A DNA stretch of 64,000 nucleotides from Ga0077555 sp964500805 (GCA_964500805.1 CAZCQH010000006.1:62001-126000), one strand, 5' to 3'; shown: positions 9,056-18,753, counted from the first letter of the stretch. Notes: a model not told the origin generated them from the sequence alone. Numbers and translations: made by a program.

Positions 9056-12001
9056 ATGCAACTTTCCCGACTGATAGCGGCTTCTGAGGCGCAGCAGGTG
9101 CACGGCCCTGCCGCGGTCGAGATCGCTGACCTGACGGCCGACAGCCGCGAGGTGAAACCAGGCTCTCTCTTCGCCGCGCTGGCGGGCTCTAAAACGGACG
9201 GCGCGCGGTTCGTGCCGGCTGCCCTCACGAAGGGTGCCGTCGCCATCCTGGCGGGGCTCGACACGAAGCTCGATGTACCGGCCGACGTTGCTGTAGTCCG
9301 CGCGACGGAGCCGCGCCGCGCTCTGTCGCTGATGGCTGCTGCTCTCTACGGACCGCAGCCCGCGTCGATCGTCGCGGTCACCGGCACCAACGGCAAGACG
9401 TCGATCGCCGAGTTCACGCGCCAAATCTTCGCCGCTTGCGGGAGGCAGGCCGCGTCGCTCGGCACCATCGGCGTGGTGAAGCCCGATGGGTCAGTCTACG
9501 GCTCGCTGACGACGCCCGATCCGGTGACCTTGCACAAGACACTCGCGTCGCTCGCCGCGGAAGGCGTGACACATGTGGCGCTCGAGGCCTCGTCGCATGG
9601 CCTCGATCAGTTCCGCCTCGATGGCGTGAGGATGACGGCGGCGGCCTTCAACAATCTCGGCCGCGACCATCTCGACTATCATTCGACAATGGAAGCGTAT
9701 CTCGAAACCAAGCTGCGGCTCTTTCGCGAGCTGATGCAGCCGGGCCAGACGGTGGTAGTGAATGCGGATGGGCCAGCATCGGGGGATGCGGCAGCAGCTG
9801 CACGTGCGCGGGGCCTTCATGTCATCGACACCGGCCGTGCGGGCGCGACGATCAAGCTGGTCAAGGCCGAGCGCGCCGGCTTCGGACAGAAGCTGCAAGT
9901 CGCGCACGCGGGCAAGACGTACGACATCGACCTGGTGCTGATCGGCGACTACCAGGCGGGCAATGCACTGGTTGCGGCTGGTCTTGCGATCGCGGCAGGA
10001 GAAGATCCGGCGCGCGCAATCCGGGCGATCGGAACTTTGAAGGGCGTGAGCGGGCGCCTCGAGGTCGTCGCCGAAACGAATGGCGCGACCATCATCGTCG
10101 ACTACGCGCACAAGCCCGAGGCGCTGGAAGCAGCCATTGATGCGCTGCGGCCATTCGCAAAGCGCCTCGTGTGTGCGTTCGGATGCGGCGGTGATCGCGA
10201 CAAGGGCAAGCGGCCAATCATGGGCGGTATTGCTGCGCGCAAGGCCGACACCGTCATCGTGACTGACGACAACCCGCGTACCGAGGTGCCGGCGACCATT
10301 CGAGCGGAGATCATGCGCGGTGCATCGGGCGGCGATGTCCGCGAGATCGGCGACCGCGCGGCGGCGATCCGCGCCGGCATCGCCATGCTCGGTCCTGGCG
10401 ACGTGCTGCTTGTTGCGGGCAAAGGCCACGAGACCGGCCAGATCGTCGGCGACAAAACGCTGCCGTTCTCCGACCAGGAGGAAGTCTTGAAAGCAATTCG
10501 TGAGGCGGGCGGTGGCCGGGCGCCGTCGGTGGGCGGTGCGGCGAGCCCGCTCTGGTCGTGGGACGAGTTGATCACGGCAAGCGGGGGGCGGGCTGACGGA
10601 ACGCCATCGGGTGCGATCACTGGGTTTTCGATTGACACGCGCTCCATTGCCCCCGGCGAGGTCTTCGTTGCGCTCAGGGATCAGCGCGACGGGCACGATT
10701 TCGTTAGCACGGCGTTCGAGCGCGGGGCCGCTGCGGCATTGGTGTCCGAAAGCTACGCGAGGAAAGCTGGCGATGGAGTGTTGCTTCGCGTTCGGGAGTT
10801 TGACGACGGCCCGCTCGGTGCATTGCGCCGGATTGGTGCCGCGGCGCGGGCGAGGCTGTCGCGCGAGGCGCGCGTGATCGCCATCACCGGCAGCGCCGGC
10901 AAGACTGGCACGACCGCAATGCTGCGCACCGCGTTATCTTCGATTGCAAAGACTCATGCGCCGGAGAAGTCCTTCAATAATCACTGGGGGGTGCCGCTGA
11001 CGCTCGCCCGCATGCCGCGCGATGTCCGCTTTGCCGTGATTGAAATCGGCATGAACCACGCAAACGAGATTCGTCCATTGGTGACGATCGTGCGCCCGCA
11101 CGTAGCAGTCATTGTCAATGTGCTGCCCGTGCACGTCGGCAACTTTGCCGACGGAGAGGTCGGCGTTGCCAAGGCCAAAGCGGAAATCCTGGAAGGCCTG
11201 GAGCCCGGTGGCATAGCGATCCTGCCGCGCGACAATCCGCATTTCGCTTTTCTCGCGGGCGCGGCGGAAGCCGAGGGTGCCAAGGCCTTGACTTTTGGAC
11301 GCTCGGTCGAGGCTGACGTGCATCCGCAGCACGTGCAGAGTTCAGCAACTGGATCCGACGTCACGTTGACGGATGGCACACGGTATCGCCTCAGCATTCC
11401 CGGCGAGCATATCGCGATCAACTCGTTGGCAGTCGTCGCCGGGCTCATCGCGCTCGGTGTCTCGCTGGACACCATTTCAAACCTCCAGTCCGTCGCCGCG
11501 GCAGCCGGTCGCGGAGGGCAGCGCCGTTGCCGGATCAATGTACCGGATGGTCGCGGATTGAATGACATCCTGCTGATCGACGAAAGCTATAACGCCAACC
11601 CGGCGTCGATGCGTGCGGCACTCGCGGTGCTGGGCCACACGACGCACGGTCCGGCGGCGCGCCGAATCGCAGTGATGGGCGATATGCGAGAGCTCGGTGA
11701 TCTCGGCCCACAGCTGCACAACAGCCTGATCGACGCCATTGCGGCGAACAAAATCGATCGCGTGTTCGCCTGTGGGCCACTGATGAAAGGATTGTTCGAT
11801 CTACTGCCCAATGAATTGCGTGGTGCCTGGGGACAGCTCTCAACCGATCTCATCGCACCGCTGACGGCTGCGCTGCAACCGGGCGACGTGGTGATGGTCA
11901 AAGGCTCGCTCGGCACCAACATGGCACCAATCGTGACGGAGCTGGAACGGCGCGACGCAGAGTTGCGCGGGGACGGGACGAGCGAGGCCCGCCCAGACTG
12001 A
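9056..12001 (+). CDS. murEF: Fused MurE-MurF: UDP-MurNAc-tripeptide synthetase and D-Ala-D-Ala adding enzyme
   Basis: One 981-aa protein carries two complete Mur ligases that act in sequence in cytoplasmic peptidoglycan precursor synthesis. The MurE half (about 1-485) has DSREVKPGSLF near residue 29, the ATP loop GTNGKT at 110-115 and DNPRTE at 405-410, the signature for meso-diaminopimelate as substrate. The MurF half (about 498-970) has DTRSIAPGEVF near 527, a second ATP loop GSAGKT at 612-617 and DESYNANPASM. A linker of about 15 Gly/Ala-rich residues joins them. ATG 9056 gives the usual MurE N-terminus; an in-frame GTG at 9014 is possible. No frameshift or stop is visible, and mraY follows 117 nt downstream. 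Confidence 0.95.
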   Translation: MQLSRLIAASEAQQVHGPAAVEIADLTADSREVKPGSLFAALAGSKTDGARFVPAALTKGAVAILAGLDTKLDVPADVAVVRATEPRRALSLMAAALYGPQPASIVAVTGTNGKTSIAEFTRQIFAACGRQAASLGTIGVVKPDGSVYGSLTTPDPVTLHKTLASLAAEGVTHVALEASSHGLDQFRLDGVRMTAAAFNNLGRDHLDYHSTMEAYLETKLRLFRELMQPGQTVVVNADGPASGDAAAAARARGLHVIDTGRAGATIKLVKAERAGFGQKLQVAHAGKTYDIDLVLIGDYQAGNALVAAGLAIAAGEDPARAIRAIGTLKGVSGRLEVVAETNGATIIVDYAHKPEALEAAIDALRPFAKRLVCAFGCGGDRDKGKRPIMGGIAARKADTVIVTDDNPRTEVPATIRAEIMRGASGGDVREIGDRAAAIRAGIAMLGPGDVLLVAGKGHETGQIVGDKTLPFSDQEEVLKAIREAGGGRAPSVGGAASPLWSWDELITASGGRADGTPSGAITGFSIDTRSIAPGEVFVALRDQRDGHDFVSTAFERGAAAALVSESYARKAGDGVLLRVREFDDGPLGALRRIGAAARARLSREARVIAITGSAGKTGTTAMLRTALSSIAKTHAPEKSFNNHWGVPLTLARMPRDVRFAVIEIGMNHANEIRPLVTIVRPHVAVIVNVLPVHVGNFADGEVGVAKAKAEILEGLEPGGIAILPRDNPHFAFLAGAAEAEGAKALTFGRSVEADVHPQHVQSSATGSDVTLTDGTRYRLSIPGEHIAINSLAVVAGLIALGVSLDTISNLQSVAAAAGRGGQRRCRINVPDGRGLNDILLIDESYNANPASMRAALAVLGHTTHGPAARRIAVMGDMRELGDLGPQLHNSLIDAIAANKIDRVFACGPLMKGLFDLLPNELRGAWGQLSTDLIAPLTAALQPGDVVMVKGSLGTNMAPIVTELERRDAELRGDGTSEARPD

Positions 12002-12118
12002 CCGGCGACCATTTGCCAGATAAAGAACAGCTTTGCGTGCCGACTCGCTCGGTCTAGAAGAATCGCCGCTGCGGTCGCGGGGGACACGCGCGACCGGGGC
12101 AGGGGCAAGAGGTGAGGG

Positions 12119-13189
12119 ATGCTCTACGAGCTCGTTGCACTGAGCGACTACTACGGGCCGCTCAACGTTTTCCGCTACATCACGTTCCGCACGGGCGGTG
12201 CCATCATGACGGCGCTGCTGTTCGTGTTCCTGTTCGGTCCGGCGATCATCGACTCGCTGCGTTTGCGCCAGGGCAAGGGCCAGCCGATCCGCGACGACGG
12301 GCCCAAGTCGCACCTCTCGAAGCGTGGCACGCCGACGATGGGCGGTTTAATGATCCTGTCCGGTGTGACCGTATCGACCTTGCTTTGGGCTAATCTATCG
12401 AACCCCTACGTGTGGATCGTGCTCGGCGTCACGCTCGCCTACGGCGGGATTGGGTTCTATGACGATTATCTGAAGGTCACAAAGCAAACGTCTTCCGGGT
12501 TTGGCGGAAAGGCGCGATTGGGACTCGAGTTCTTGATCGCGGCTGTTGCCGCCTGGTTCATTATGAAGCTCGGCAAGCCGACCTTGACCATTCCTTTCTT
12601 CAAGACCGTGGTGATCTGGCTCGGCTATCTCTTCATCCTATTCGCGATGATCGTGATCGTCGGGGCGGGCAACTCGGTGAACCTGACTGACGGGCTCGAC
12701 GGGCTCGCCATCGTGCCGGTGATGATAACGGCGGCAACGTTTGGGCTCATCGCATATCTCGTCGGCAATTTCCGCTACGCGGGCTATCTGCAGCTGCATT
12801 TCGTCGCGGGTGCCGGTGAGATGGCCGTAATTTGCGGCGCTTTGATAGGGGCCGGGATTGGCTTCCTGTGGTTCAATGCACCACCGGCGATGATTTTCAT
12901 GGGCGATACGGGCTCGCTGGCGCTGGGCGGTGCGCTCGGCACGATTGCGGTTGCGACCAAACACGAGCTCGTACTGGCGATAGCGGGCGGGCTGTTCGTG
13001 CTGGAGGCACTGTCCGTGATCATCCAGGTGGCGTCGTACAAGCTCACCGGCAAGCGCGTATTCCGGATGGCGCCACTGCACCATCATTTCGAGCAGAAGG
13101 GCTGGGCGGAAGCGACCGTCGTGGTGCGCTTCTGGATCATTTCGATCGTGCTCAACCTGATGGCACTTTCGACACTGAAGTTGAGGTAG
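12119..13189 (+). CDS. mraY: Phospho-N-acetylmuramoyl-pentapeptide transferase
   Basis: Integral membrane enzyme that transfers phospho-MurNAc-pentapeptide to undecaprenyl phosphate, giving lipid I. 356 aa with about ten membrane segments. Family motifs are in order: SKRGTPTMGG, FYDDYLKV (catalytic Asp pair), NSVNLTDGLDGLA, FMGDTGSLALGG and APLHHHFE. AGGGGCAAGAGG precedes the ATG. It follows the murE-murF fusion, as in normal dcw clusters, but murD does not follow: the next gene is an unrelated methyltransferase 391 nt away. Confidence 0.97.
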   Translation: MLYELVALSDYYGPLNVFRYITFRTGGAIMTALLFVFLFGPAIIDSLRLRQGKGQPIRDDGPKSHLSKRGTPTMGGLMILSGVTVSTLLWANLSNPYVWIVLGVTLAYGGIGFYDDYLKVTKQTSSGFGGKARLGLEFLIAAVAAWFIMKLGKPTLTIPFFKTVVIWLGYLFILFAMIVIVGAGNSVNLTDGLDGLAIVPVMITAATFGLIAYLVGNFRYAGYLQLHFVAGAGEMAVICGALIGAGIGFLWFNAPPAMIFMGDTGSLALGGALGTIAVATKHELVLAIAGGLFVLEALSVIIQVASYKLTGKRVFRMAPLHHHFEQKGWAEATVVVRFWIISIVLNLMALSTLKLR

Positions 13190-13580
13190 GAGTGACGTCA
13201 GCCTCGCCCAACATACCGACGAGCCGCTATTGCTGACTGGTCGAGATCACAAGTACTTGATCGGCCGGCGAATGGGCTGGCTCTTGGTGGTCTGCGTCAA
13301 TTTTTCGACTATCAGTTCGTGCGTTGGCGCAATAGCCCGAGAGACTGAGATCCGCCTCATCCTTGATCGGCATTGTGATCCGACAGGGCTTTGGCAACAC
13401 GCCGTTCGGCGTTCGCTATGTTGGCCACCGGTACGGCGACGGCGAGCTCCGGAACAACACACAGAACAGCCTCGCTAGCATGATGCGACGCGATTCCTCG
13501 GCACGTGGGCTTGCCGGGGCACATGGTCCGACAGTCGGACGTCCACTTCGCAGCGAGCGGAAGCCACCGGAGACGCGAAC
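13190..13580. other. Intergenic region after mraY
   Basis: 391 bp without a convincing gene. Short open frames here have no family resemblance or ribosome sites. I see no clear terminator for mraY. This is where murD would be expected in the standard dcw order. Confidence 0.5.
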
Positions 13581-14309
13581 ATGACTGCTCTGAACCCGAT
13601 CCTCGTCAAACTTTTCCGAGGTCCGTTGGATCTGAATGGTCCCGTGCTCGGCCGTATCTTCTATCTGTTCGAATATGCGAGATCTTACGTCGAGGAGCGC
13701 TTGGAACGGTTCGATTCGCGTTTCAACACGGATACTTCGGCGCCAGTATTCGAGCATGGTCAAAAGACGGCGGTTCACTTCTACGTGCCGACGACTGCTT
13801 CCGTGATCTATGAAGTTCTTCGGTTGATCCCGTTGCGAGCTCACAAGACCACGTTCGTGGATATGGGCTCGGGCAAAGGTCGCGCTTTGATGATCGCTTC
13901 CGAGTTCCCGTTCGCGAAAATCGTCGGAGTCGAGCTATCCGAGAGGTTGCATCGGACAGCGAGTGAGAATGTCAGGCGATATCGACCCGCCTCGCAACGT
14001 TGCACAAATTTTGATCTGCGTTGCATGGATGCTCTCGATTTTCAGTATGACGCAGAGCCGTTCGTCCTGTTCCTATTCGATCCGTTCGGTCGGGAGATAC
14101 TCGAAAAGGTGGTTGCGAAGCTCGAGACAACTCTGAAAACCAGTCCTCGCGAAGCATATGTCGTTTATGTCTATCCTCAGTTCGACGACGTGCTGCAGAA
14201 CAGCCCCGTTTTGCAGCGAGTGAAAGTGGGCGGACCGAAGTGGCGACCCTGGAGCCATTACGCAATCTACGCGTCGCCTTCGGCCGTTGGACTCGAGCAA
14301 ACGGCGTAA
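13581..14309 (+). CDS. Class I SAM-dependent methyltransferase
   Basis: A 242-aa protein with a Rossmann-type SAM site: TFVDMGSGKGRALMIASEF (about residues 94-112, motif I), then IVGVELSERLH (motif II acidic residue) and FVLFLFDPFG in place of motif IV. I cannot name the substrate; the overall layout recalls the small DOT1-like or protein-methyltransferase-like family often called simply class I methyltransferase. GGAG precedes the ATG. Its base composition is lower in GC than that of mraY, and it stands alone where murD is expected, which suggests insertion. Confidence 0.8.
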   Translation: MTALNPILVKLFRGPLDLNGPVLGRIFYLFEYARSYVEERLERFDSRFNTDTSAPVFEHGQKTAVHFYVPTTASVIYEVLRLIPLRAHKTTFVDMGSGKGRALMIASEFPFAKIVGVELSERLHRTASENVRRYRPASQRCTNFDLRCMDALDFQYDAEPFVLFLFDPFGREILEKVVAKLETTLKTSPREAYVVYVYPQFDDVLQNSPVLQRVKVGGPKWRPWSHYAIYASPSAVGLEQTA

Positions 14310-14345
14310 GTGGGATCGCATGCGGAGCACGTGACCTTCGAGCGA

Positions 14346-15701
14346 TCACCCGCGGCGGACACGGCGCCAGGCGCCGGGCGTCGGGCAGGCGAGGCCGGCG
14401 TTCTCGCGCAGCGTCGTTCCAGTGTAGTCCTTGTGGAAGAGCCCGCGGCGCTGCAGCTCTGGGACGACGAACTTCACGAAGTCCTCGTAGGTGCCGGGCA
14501 CCGACGTGGCGCTGACGACAAAGCCGTCGGCGGCGGGCGCGGTGAAATACTGCTCGAGGATGTCGGCAATGTCTTTACCTGTGCCGACCAGCGGATTCTG
14601 CAGCTGACCGCGACCCGTGATGCGGATGAAATCGCGCGCCGTCGGCATGCGGCCCGCGCATTCGCGCATCACGCGGTCGCGCATGGTGTGCAGGCCGGAG
14701 ATGCTGTCGAGCTCGGCCTGGGTGAACGGCTCATCGAGCGGCTTCGATCCGAAGTCGAAATTGAGCGCCTCCGACAGCAGCAATAGGCTGTCTACCTCGA
14801 GCGGCAGTTTGGCGGCAAGCGCGCGCTTGTCCTCGGCCTCGGTGCGCGTTTCGGCTACGATGGGGTGAACGAGCATGCAGAGCTTCATGTCATCGGGGTT
14901 GCGCCCCGTCGCGGCACATTGTGACTTGAGATCGTTGTAGGCACGCTTCGTCGACTCGAATCCGGTGTTGTAGACGAAGATCAGCTCGCCCCACTCGGCG
15001 GCGAAGCGCTTGCCCCGCCCGCTCTGGCCGGCCTGGATCAGAACGGGGTGGCCTTGCCGCGAGCGTGGCACGGTGAACGGCCCTTGCGACTTCAGGTATT
15101 TCCCTTTGTATCCGAGGCGGTGGACTTTTTCGGGGTGTGCGAAGCGCCCAGTCGCGCGGTCGACGATCAGCGCATCGTCCTCCCAGGTATCCCAGTGTCC
15201 GAGCACGACCTCCATGAACTCGTCGGCGCGGTCATAGCGCTCGTCATGCTCGGTCATGTCGTCCCGCCCCATGTTCCGCGCTTCCGCCGAATTGAGCGAC
15301 GTGACGACGTTCCAGGCCGTGCGTCCGTTGGTCATGAGATCGAGCGTCGCGAACATGCGTGCGACGTGGAATGGCTCATAATAAGTGGTCGAATAGGTGG
15401 CGCCGAGGCCGAGCCGTTCCGTCGCCATCGCCATCGGCATCATGCAGGCAACGGGATCCATTTTCACGCAGCGGATGCCGTTGGCGACCGCCTCGGCGAA
15501 GCTGCCGCTCTGGTACTCGGGCATCGAGAGGCGATCATCGAAGAACGCGAGCTGGAATTTGCCGGCCTCGAGCACCTTGGCGATGTGGCGGTAGAAGTCG
15601 GCCGACATGAAGTCGAGCCGCGAGTCCGGATGGCGCCAAGAAGCCGCGAAGTTCGAGCAGTTCTGCGCCTGCAGAAAGCCCACCAAAACCATTTGGCGCA
15701 T
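14346..15701 (-). CDS. FMN-dependent monooxygenase of the NtaA/SnaA/DszA family
   Basis: Bacterial luciferase-like (LLM class) oxygenase that uses reduced flavin supplied by a separate reductase. 451 aa, the family's usual size. Typical features are FFDDRLSMP, ERLGLGATYSTTYYEPFHVAR, TNGRTAWNVVTSLNSAEARN and GQSGRGKRFAAEWGE. The ATG at 15701 has AGGA at a proper distance; ATGs farther upstream are less well placed. Members oxidise nitrilotriacetate, EDTA, dibenzothiophene sulfone or pristinamycin precursors; the substrate here is unknown. The partner flavin reductase is not adjacent. Confidence 0.88.
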   Translation of the reverse strand: MRQMVLVGFLQAQNCSNFAASWRHPDSRLDFMSADFYRHIAKVLEAGKFQLAFFDDRLSMPEYQSGSFAEAVANGIRCVKMDPVACMMPMAMATERLGLGATYSTTYYEPFHVARMFATLDLMTNGRTAWNVVTSLNSAEARNMGRDDMTEHDERYDRADEFMEVVLGHWDTWEDDALIVDRATGRFAHPEKVHRLGYKGKYLKSQGPFTVPRSRQGHPVLIQAGQSGRGKRFAAEWGELIFVYNTGFESTKRAYNDLKSQCAATGRNPDDMKLCMLVHPIVAETRTEAEDKRALAAKLPLEVDSLLLLSEALNFDFGSKPLDEPFTQAELDSISGLHTMRDRVMRECAGRMPTARDFIRITGRGQLQNPLVGTGKDIADILEQYFTAPAADGFVVSATSVPGTYEDFVKFVVPELQRRGLFHKDYTGTTLRENAGLACPTPGAWRRVRRG

Positions 15702-15862
15702 GCGAAGCATTCCTATTCGCGTGCCGTCCGAAGGTAACCGACGGTCGCATCCGAGTATTGCGGTTTCTTTGATCAGCGCCTTCGGCACAGACCGACCAAG
15801 ACCCTGGATCATCGCATCGATTTATGCCATTGGGCAGATCGTCCGTCCGGGGGAACGCTTCT

Positions 15863-16639
15863 ATGATGCCCTACTACGAAGTCCACGACGGTGGTCGTGG
15901 GCCCTACATGCTGATGGTGCATGGCTTCCTGTCGAGCCGCGTGCAGTGGCGGGTCAATCTCGGCGCACTGAAGACGGTGGCGCGACCCGTGCTGCTCGAG
16001 CTCCTGGCGCACGGCCGGTCACCTGCTCCCGAGGAGCCCACGGCCTACAAAGTCGAGAGCTATATCACCGCCTTTGAGACGATCCGGCAGAAGCTCGGTG
16101 CCGAGCGATGGGTGGTATGTGGCCAGTCGTTCGGCGCCGGCCTTGCTACCCAGTACGCTCTGGAGCATCCCGAGCGCGCGATGGGGCTGATCATTACCAA
16201 CTCTATCTCCGCCTTTACGCCCAAGGGCGATCCTGAGCGCGAGGCGGCTCAGAAAGAGCGGGCGGCGACGATCCAGGCGGGCGGTAAGAAAGCACTCGAG
16301 GAGCTGCGCATCCACCCGCGGCACGCCAAGCGCTTCCCCGAGGACATCAAGGCGGAGATGGTCGCCGATGCCGAGCGCATCGCCCCGGAAGGCATCCTGC
16401 GCTCGATCGCGCTGACCTCGCCGAGCCTTTCGATCGCCGACCGGCTGGATCAGATCAAGGTGCCGACGCTGCTGGTCAACGGCCTTTGGGAAAAGCGGTT
16501 TCAACCCATGCGCGAGCGCGCGGGGCGTCTCATCCCCGGCGTGACAGTGGTGGATCTGCCAGGTGGACATTCCGTGAATATCGAGGCGGCGGAAGGCTTT
16601 GACCGAGCTGCGCTCGACTTCGTCGGCAAGCTCCTCTGA
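15863..16639 (+). CDS. Alpha/beta hydrolase
   Basis: A 258-aa alpha/beta hydrolase-fold protein. The oxyanion region is MVHGFLSS (about 18-25), the nucleophile elbow is CGQSFGAG with Ser89, and the catalytic His is in GGHSVNIE near residue 236. GGGGGAAC lies eight nt before the ATG at 15863. It is divergent from the flavin monooxygenase across 161 nt, so the two may share a catabolic role, for instance ester or C-C bond cleavage after oxygenation. That link is inference. Confidence 0.85.
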   Translation: MMPYYEVHDGGRGPYMLMVHGFLSSRVQWRVNLGALKTVARPVLLELLAHGRSPAPEEPTAYKVESYITAFETIRQKLGAERWVVCGQSFGAGLATQYALEHPERAMGLIITNSISAFTPKGDPEREAAQKERAATIQAGGKKALEELRIHPRHAKRFPEDIKAEMVADAERIAPEGILRSIALTSPSLSIADRLDQIKVPTLLVNGLWEKRFQPMRERAGRLIPGVTVVDLPGGHSVNIEAAEGFDRAALDFVGKLL

Positions 16640-16790
16640 CGGAGGGGTCGCGTGCTATCAGACAGGCTGTGTGCGAGGCCAAGCGTGGCTCTGGCCGGCA
16701 TTGGCCATGCCGGAAGCAATTGTCGGAACGGTCTGATAGTCTTATTATTAAGGATGTTGATGTCGATGATTGCCTGAGGACCGCACCATC

Positions 16791-17732
16791 GTGCAGCCAA
16801 GCTCTGAAAACTACGACTTCGATCTCGACCATGCGCTGAACGCTGTTGTCGGGCTGCGTACGATCGTTCCGTCCGATGCGTTCACGGCCGAAACGCTCGG
16901 GACCGAGCGGCTTGGGCATGGGGTTTTCATCGGCAAAGACGGCGTCGTGCTGACGATCGGGTATCTAGTGACGGAAGCGGAGACCGTGTGGATTCGTCTC
17001 GCTGATGGCAACGTCGTGCAGGGGCATGTCATCGGTTACGATCAAGAGACGGGCTTCGGACTGGTGCAGGCGCTGGCACGGGTCGAGATGCCGTTCCTTC
17101 AGCTCGGCAAATCGGCTGATGCAACGGTTGGCGAGCCGGTGGTGATCGGCGCGACCGGCGGCAAACAGAATTCGATTGCTGCACAGATCATCGCCAAGCA
17201 GGAGTTTGCGGGCTACTGGGAGTACGTGCTCGACCAGGCGTTCTTCACGGCGCCGAGCCATCCGCACTGGGGCGGCACGGCGATGATCGGTGCAACAGGC
17301 GAGCTGCTCGGCATCGGCTCGCTGCAAGTGCAGCAGGTGCGTTCCGACGGCAAGAACGAGGACATCAACATGGTCGTGCCGATCGACTTGCTGAAGCCTG
17401 TCCTCAACGACATTCTGACGATGGGTCGTCCGAACAAACCGCCGCGGCCGTGGCTCGGCCTCTATGCAACCGAGATCAGTGGCCGTATCGCGATTGCCGG
17501 CATCACCGGGCGCGGCCCTGCCAAGACGGCGGATGTGCGCTCGGGCGACATCGTGATGGATGTCGCCGGCGAGGAGGTGAAGACGCTGGCGGGCTTCTTC
17601 CGCAAGGTGTGGTCGCTGGGCGAAGCCGGCGTTGAGGTACCGCTGACCATCAACCGCAAGGGGCGACTGGTGCACATTGCGGTCAAATCAGGCGACCGGC
17701 GGAAGTTTCTCAAGGGGCCGGTGCTGCATTAG
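16791..17732 (+). CDS. HtrA-like (S1C) protein with PDZ domain and no catalytic triad
   Basis: 313 aa with the chymotrypsin-like HtrA layout followed by a PDZ domain (about 221-301). Alignment by eye to the HtrA motifs shows all three catalytic residues replaced. The His of TNAHVV is Tyr58 in LTIGYLV, the Asp of TDLAVL is Gly88 in TGFGLV, and the Ser of GNSGGP is Trp160 in HWGGT. The fold-forming glycines and hydrophobic strands are kept, so it looks like a maintained pseudoprotease, perhaps a peptide-binding scaffold. No signal peptide is visible. The GTG at 16791 has AGGA upstream; a TTG at 16770 is an alternative start. Confidence 0.8.
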   Translation: MQPSSENYDFDLDHALNAVVGLRTIVPSDAFTAETLGTERLGHGVFIGKDGVVLTIGYLVTEAETVWIRLADGNVVQGHVIGYDQETGFGLVQALARVEMPFLQLGKSADATVGEPVVIGATGGKQNSIAAQIIAKQEFAGYWEYVLDQAFFTAPSHPHWGGTAMIGATGELLGIGSLQVQQVRSDGKNEDINMVVPIDLLKPVLNDILTMGRPNKPPRPWLGLYATEISGRIAIAGITGRGPAKTADVRSGDIVMDVAGEEVKTLAGFFRKVWSLGEAGVEVPLTINRKGRLVHIAVKSGDRRKFLKGPVLH

Positions 17733-17745
17733 TGCGGCCAGTGTC

Positions 17746-18753
17746 TCACACCTTCATCCGCACCACCTGTTTGCCGATGTTGCCGCCGGTGAGCATGTTG
17801 GCGAGGGCGGCGGGGGCGGACTCGAGGCCTTCGGCGACCGTCTCTCGGAACTTGAGGCGGCCTTCGCGGTGCCAGCGCATCAGCTCGCCGAGCGCGTGAT
17901 CGCGGCGCGGCAGATGATGGCCGATGCGGAAGCCCTGCAGCATGATCGATTTGTCGAGCAGCAGCCCGATGTTTTTCTGCGGTGCTTTCTCGGTCGAATT
18001 GTACTGCGAGATCTGCCCGCAGATCGGCACGCGGCCGTGATCGCGCATGTGCTCGAGTGCGATGTCGAGTGTCTCGCCGCCAACGTTGTCGAAGTAGACG
18101 TCGATGCCACTGGGCGCGGCTTGTGCGAGCTGGGGTCCGAGCGGGCCGGCTTTGTAATCGAGACAGGCATCGAAGCCGAGATCTTGCGTGACGTGCCGGC
18201 ACTTCGCGGTGCCGCCGGCGATGCCGATGGCGCGGCAGCCGGAGATCCGCGCAATCTGCCCGACGGCGCTGCCGACCGCGCCGGCGGCGGCGGAGACGAG
18301 TACGGTTTCTCCAGGCTTCATGTGTCCGATATCGAAGAGACCGACGTAGGCGGTGGCGCCGGACTGGCCGACCAGCCCCAAGCTGAGCGAGAGTGGTTCC
18401 AAGTCCGGCTCGAGTTTTCTCAGCCCATTGCCGTCGAGCGTCACGAACTGGCGCCAGCCGAATTCGCTCTGCACGGCATCGCCGGGCTTGAACGCGGGGT
18501 GCCGGCTCTCGACAACGACTCCGGCGCCGCGGCCGATCATGACGTCGCCGAGCTTCAGACCGTTGCGATAGGGCGATCCGCCCATCTGCCGGCGCATGTA
18601 GGGGTCGATCGAGAGGAAGTGCGTCTCGACCAGCACCTGGCCGTCTGCGGGCGTGGGGATCGGCGCTTCCTCGAGGCGGAAGCATGATGCGTCGGGTACG
18701 CCGGACGGCGCGCGGACGTAGCGGAAGAGCTTCTGAGTCGTCTGGGTCGACAT
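17746..18753 (-). CDS. NADP-dependent zinc-free MDR oxidoreductase
   Basis: A 335-aa medium-chain dehydrogenase/reductase of the leukotriene-B4-dehydrogenase/CurA type. The N-terminal catalytic domain contains LSIDPYMRRQM, typical of this group. The Rossmann domain has SAAAGAVGSAVGQIAR (about 158-173). No zinc ligands are visible. It probably reduces enone or quinone double bonds. The ATG at 18753 has GGAG eight nt upstream; the long open frame to 19005 is not needed. It converges with the HtrA-like gene, 13 nt apart. Confidence 0.9.
   Translation of the reverse strand: MSTQTTQKLFRYVRAPSGVPDASCFRLEEAPIPTPADGQVLVETHFLSIDPYMRRQMGGSPYRNGLKLGDVMIGRGAGVVVESRHPAFKPGDAVQSEFGWRQFVTLDGNGLRKLEPDLEPLSLSLGLVGQSGATAYVGLFDIGHMKPGETVLVSAAAGAVGSAVGQIARISGCRAIGIAGGTAKCRHVTQDLGFDACLDYKAGPLGPQLAQAAPSGIDVYFDNVGGETLDIALEHMRDHGRVPICGQISQYNSTEKAPQKNIGLLLDKSIMLQGFRIGHHLPRRDHALGELMRWHREGRLKFRETVAEGLESAPAALANMLTGGNIGKQVVRMKV

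Noticed and set aside
9491..10696. A 401-codon minus-strand frame inside murEF
   Set aside because: Antisense shadow in a GC-rich gene; no ribosome site or family resemblance.
13230..13478. An 82-codon frame between mraY and the methyltransferase
   Set aside because: No ribosome site and no family resemblance, and codon choice is unlike real genes of the window.
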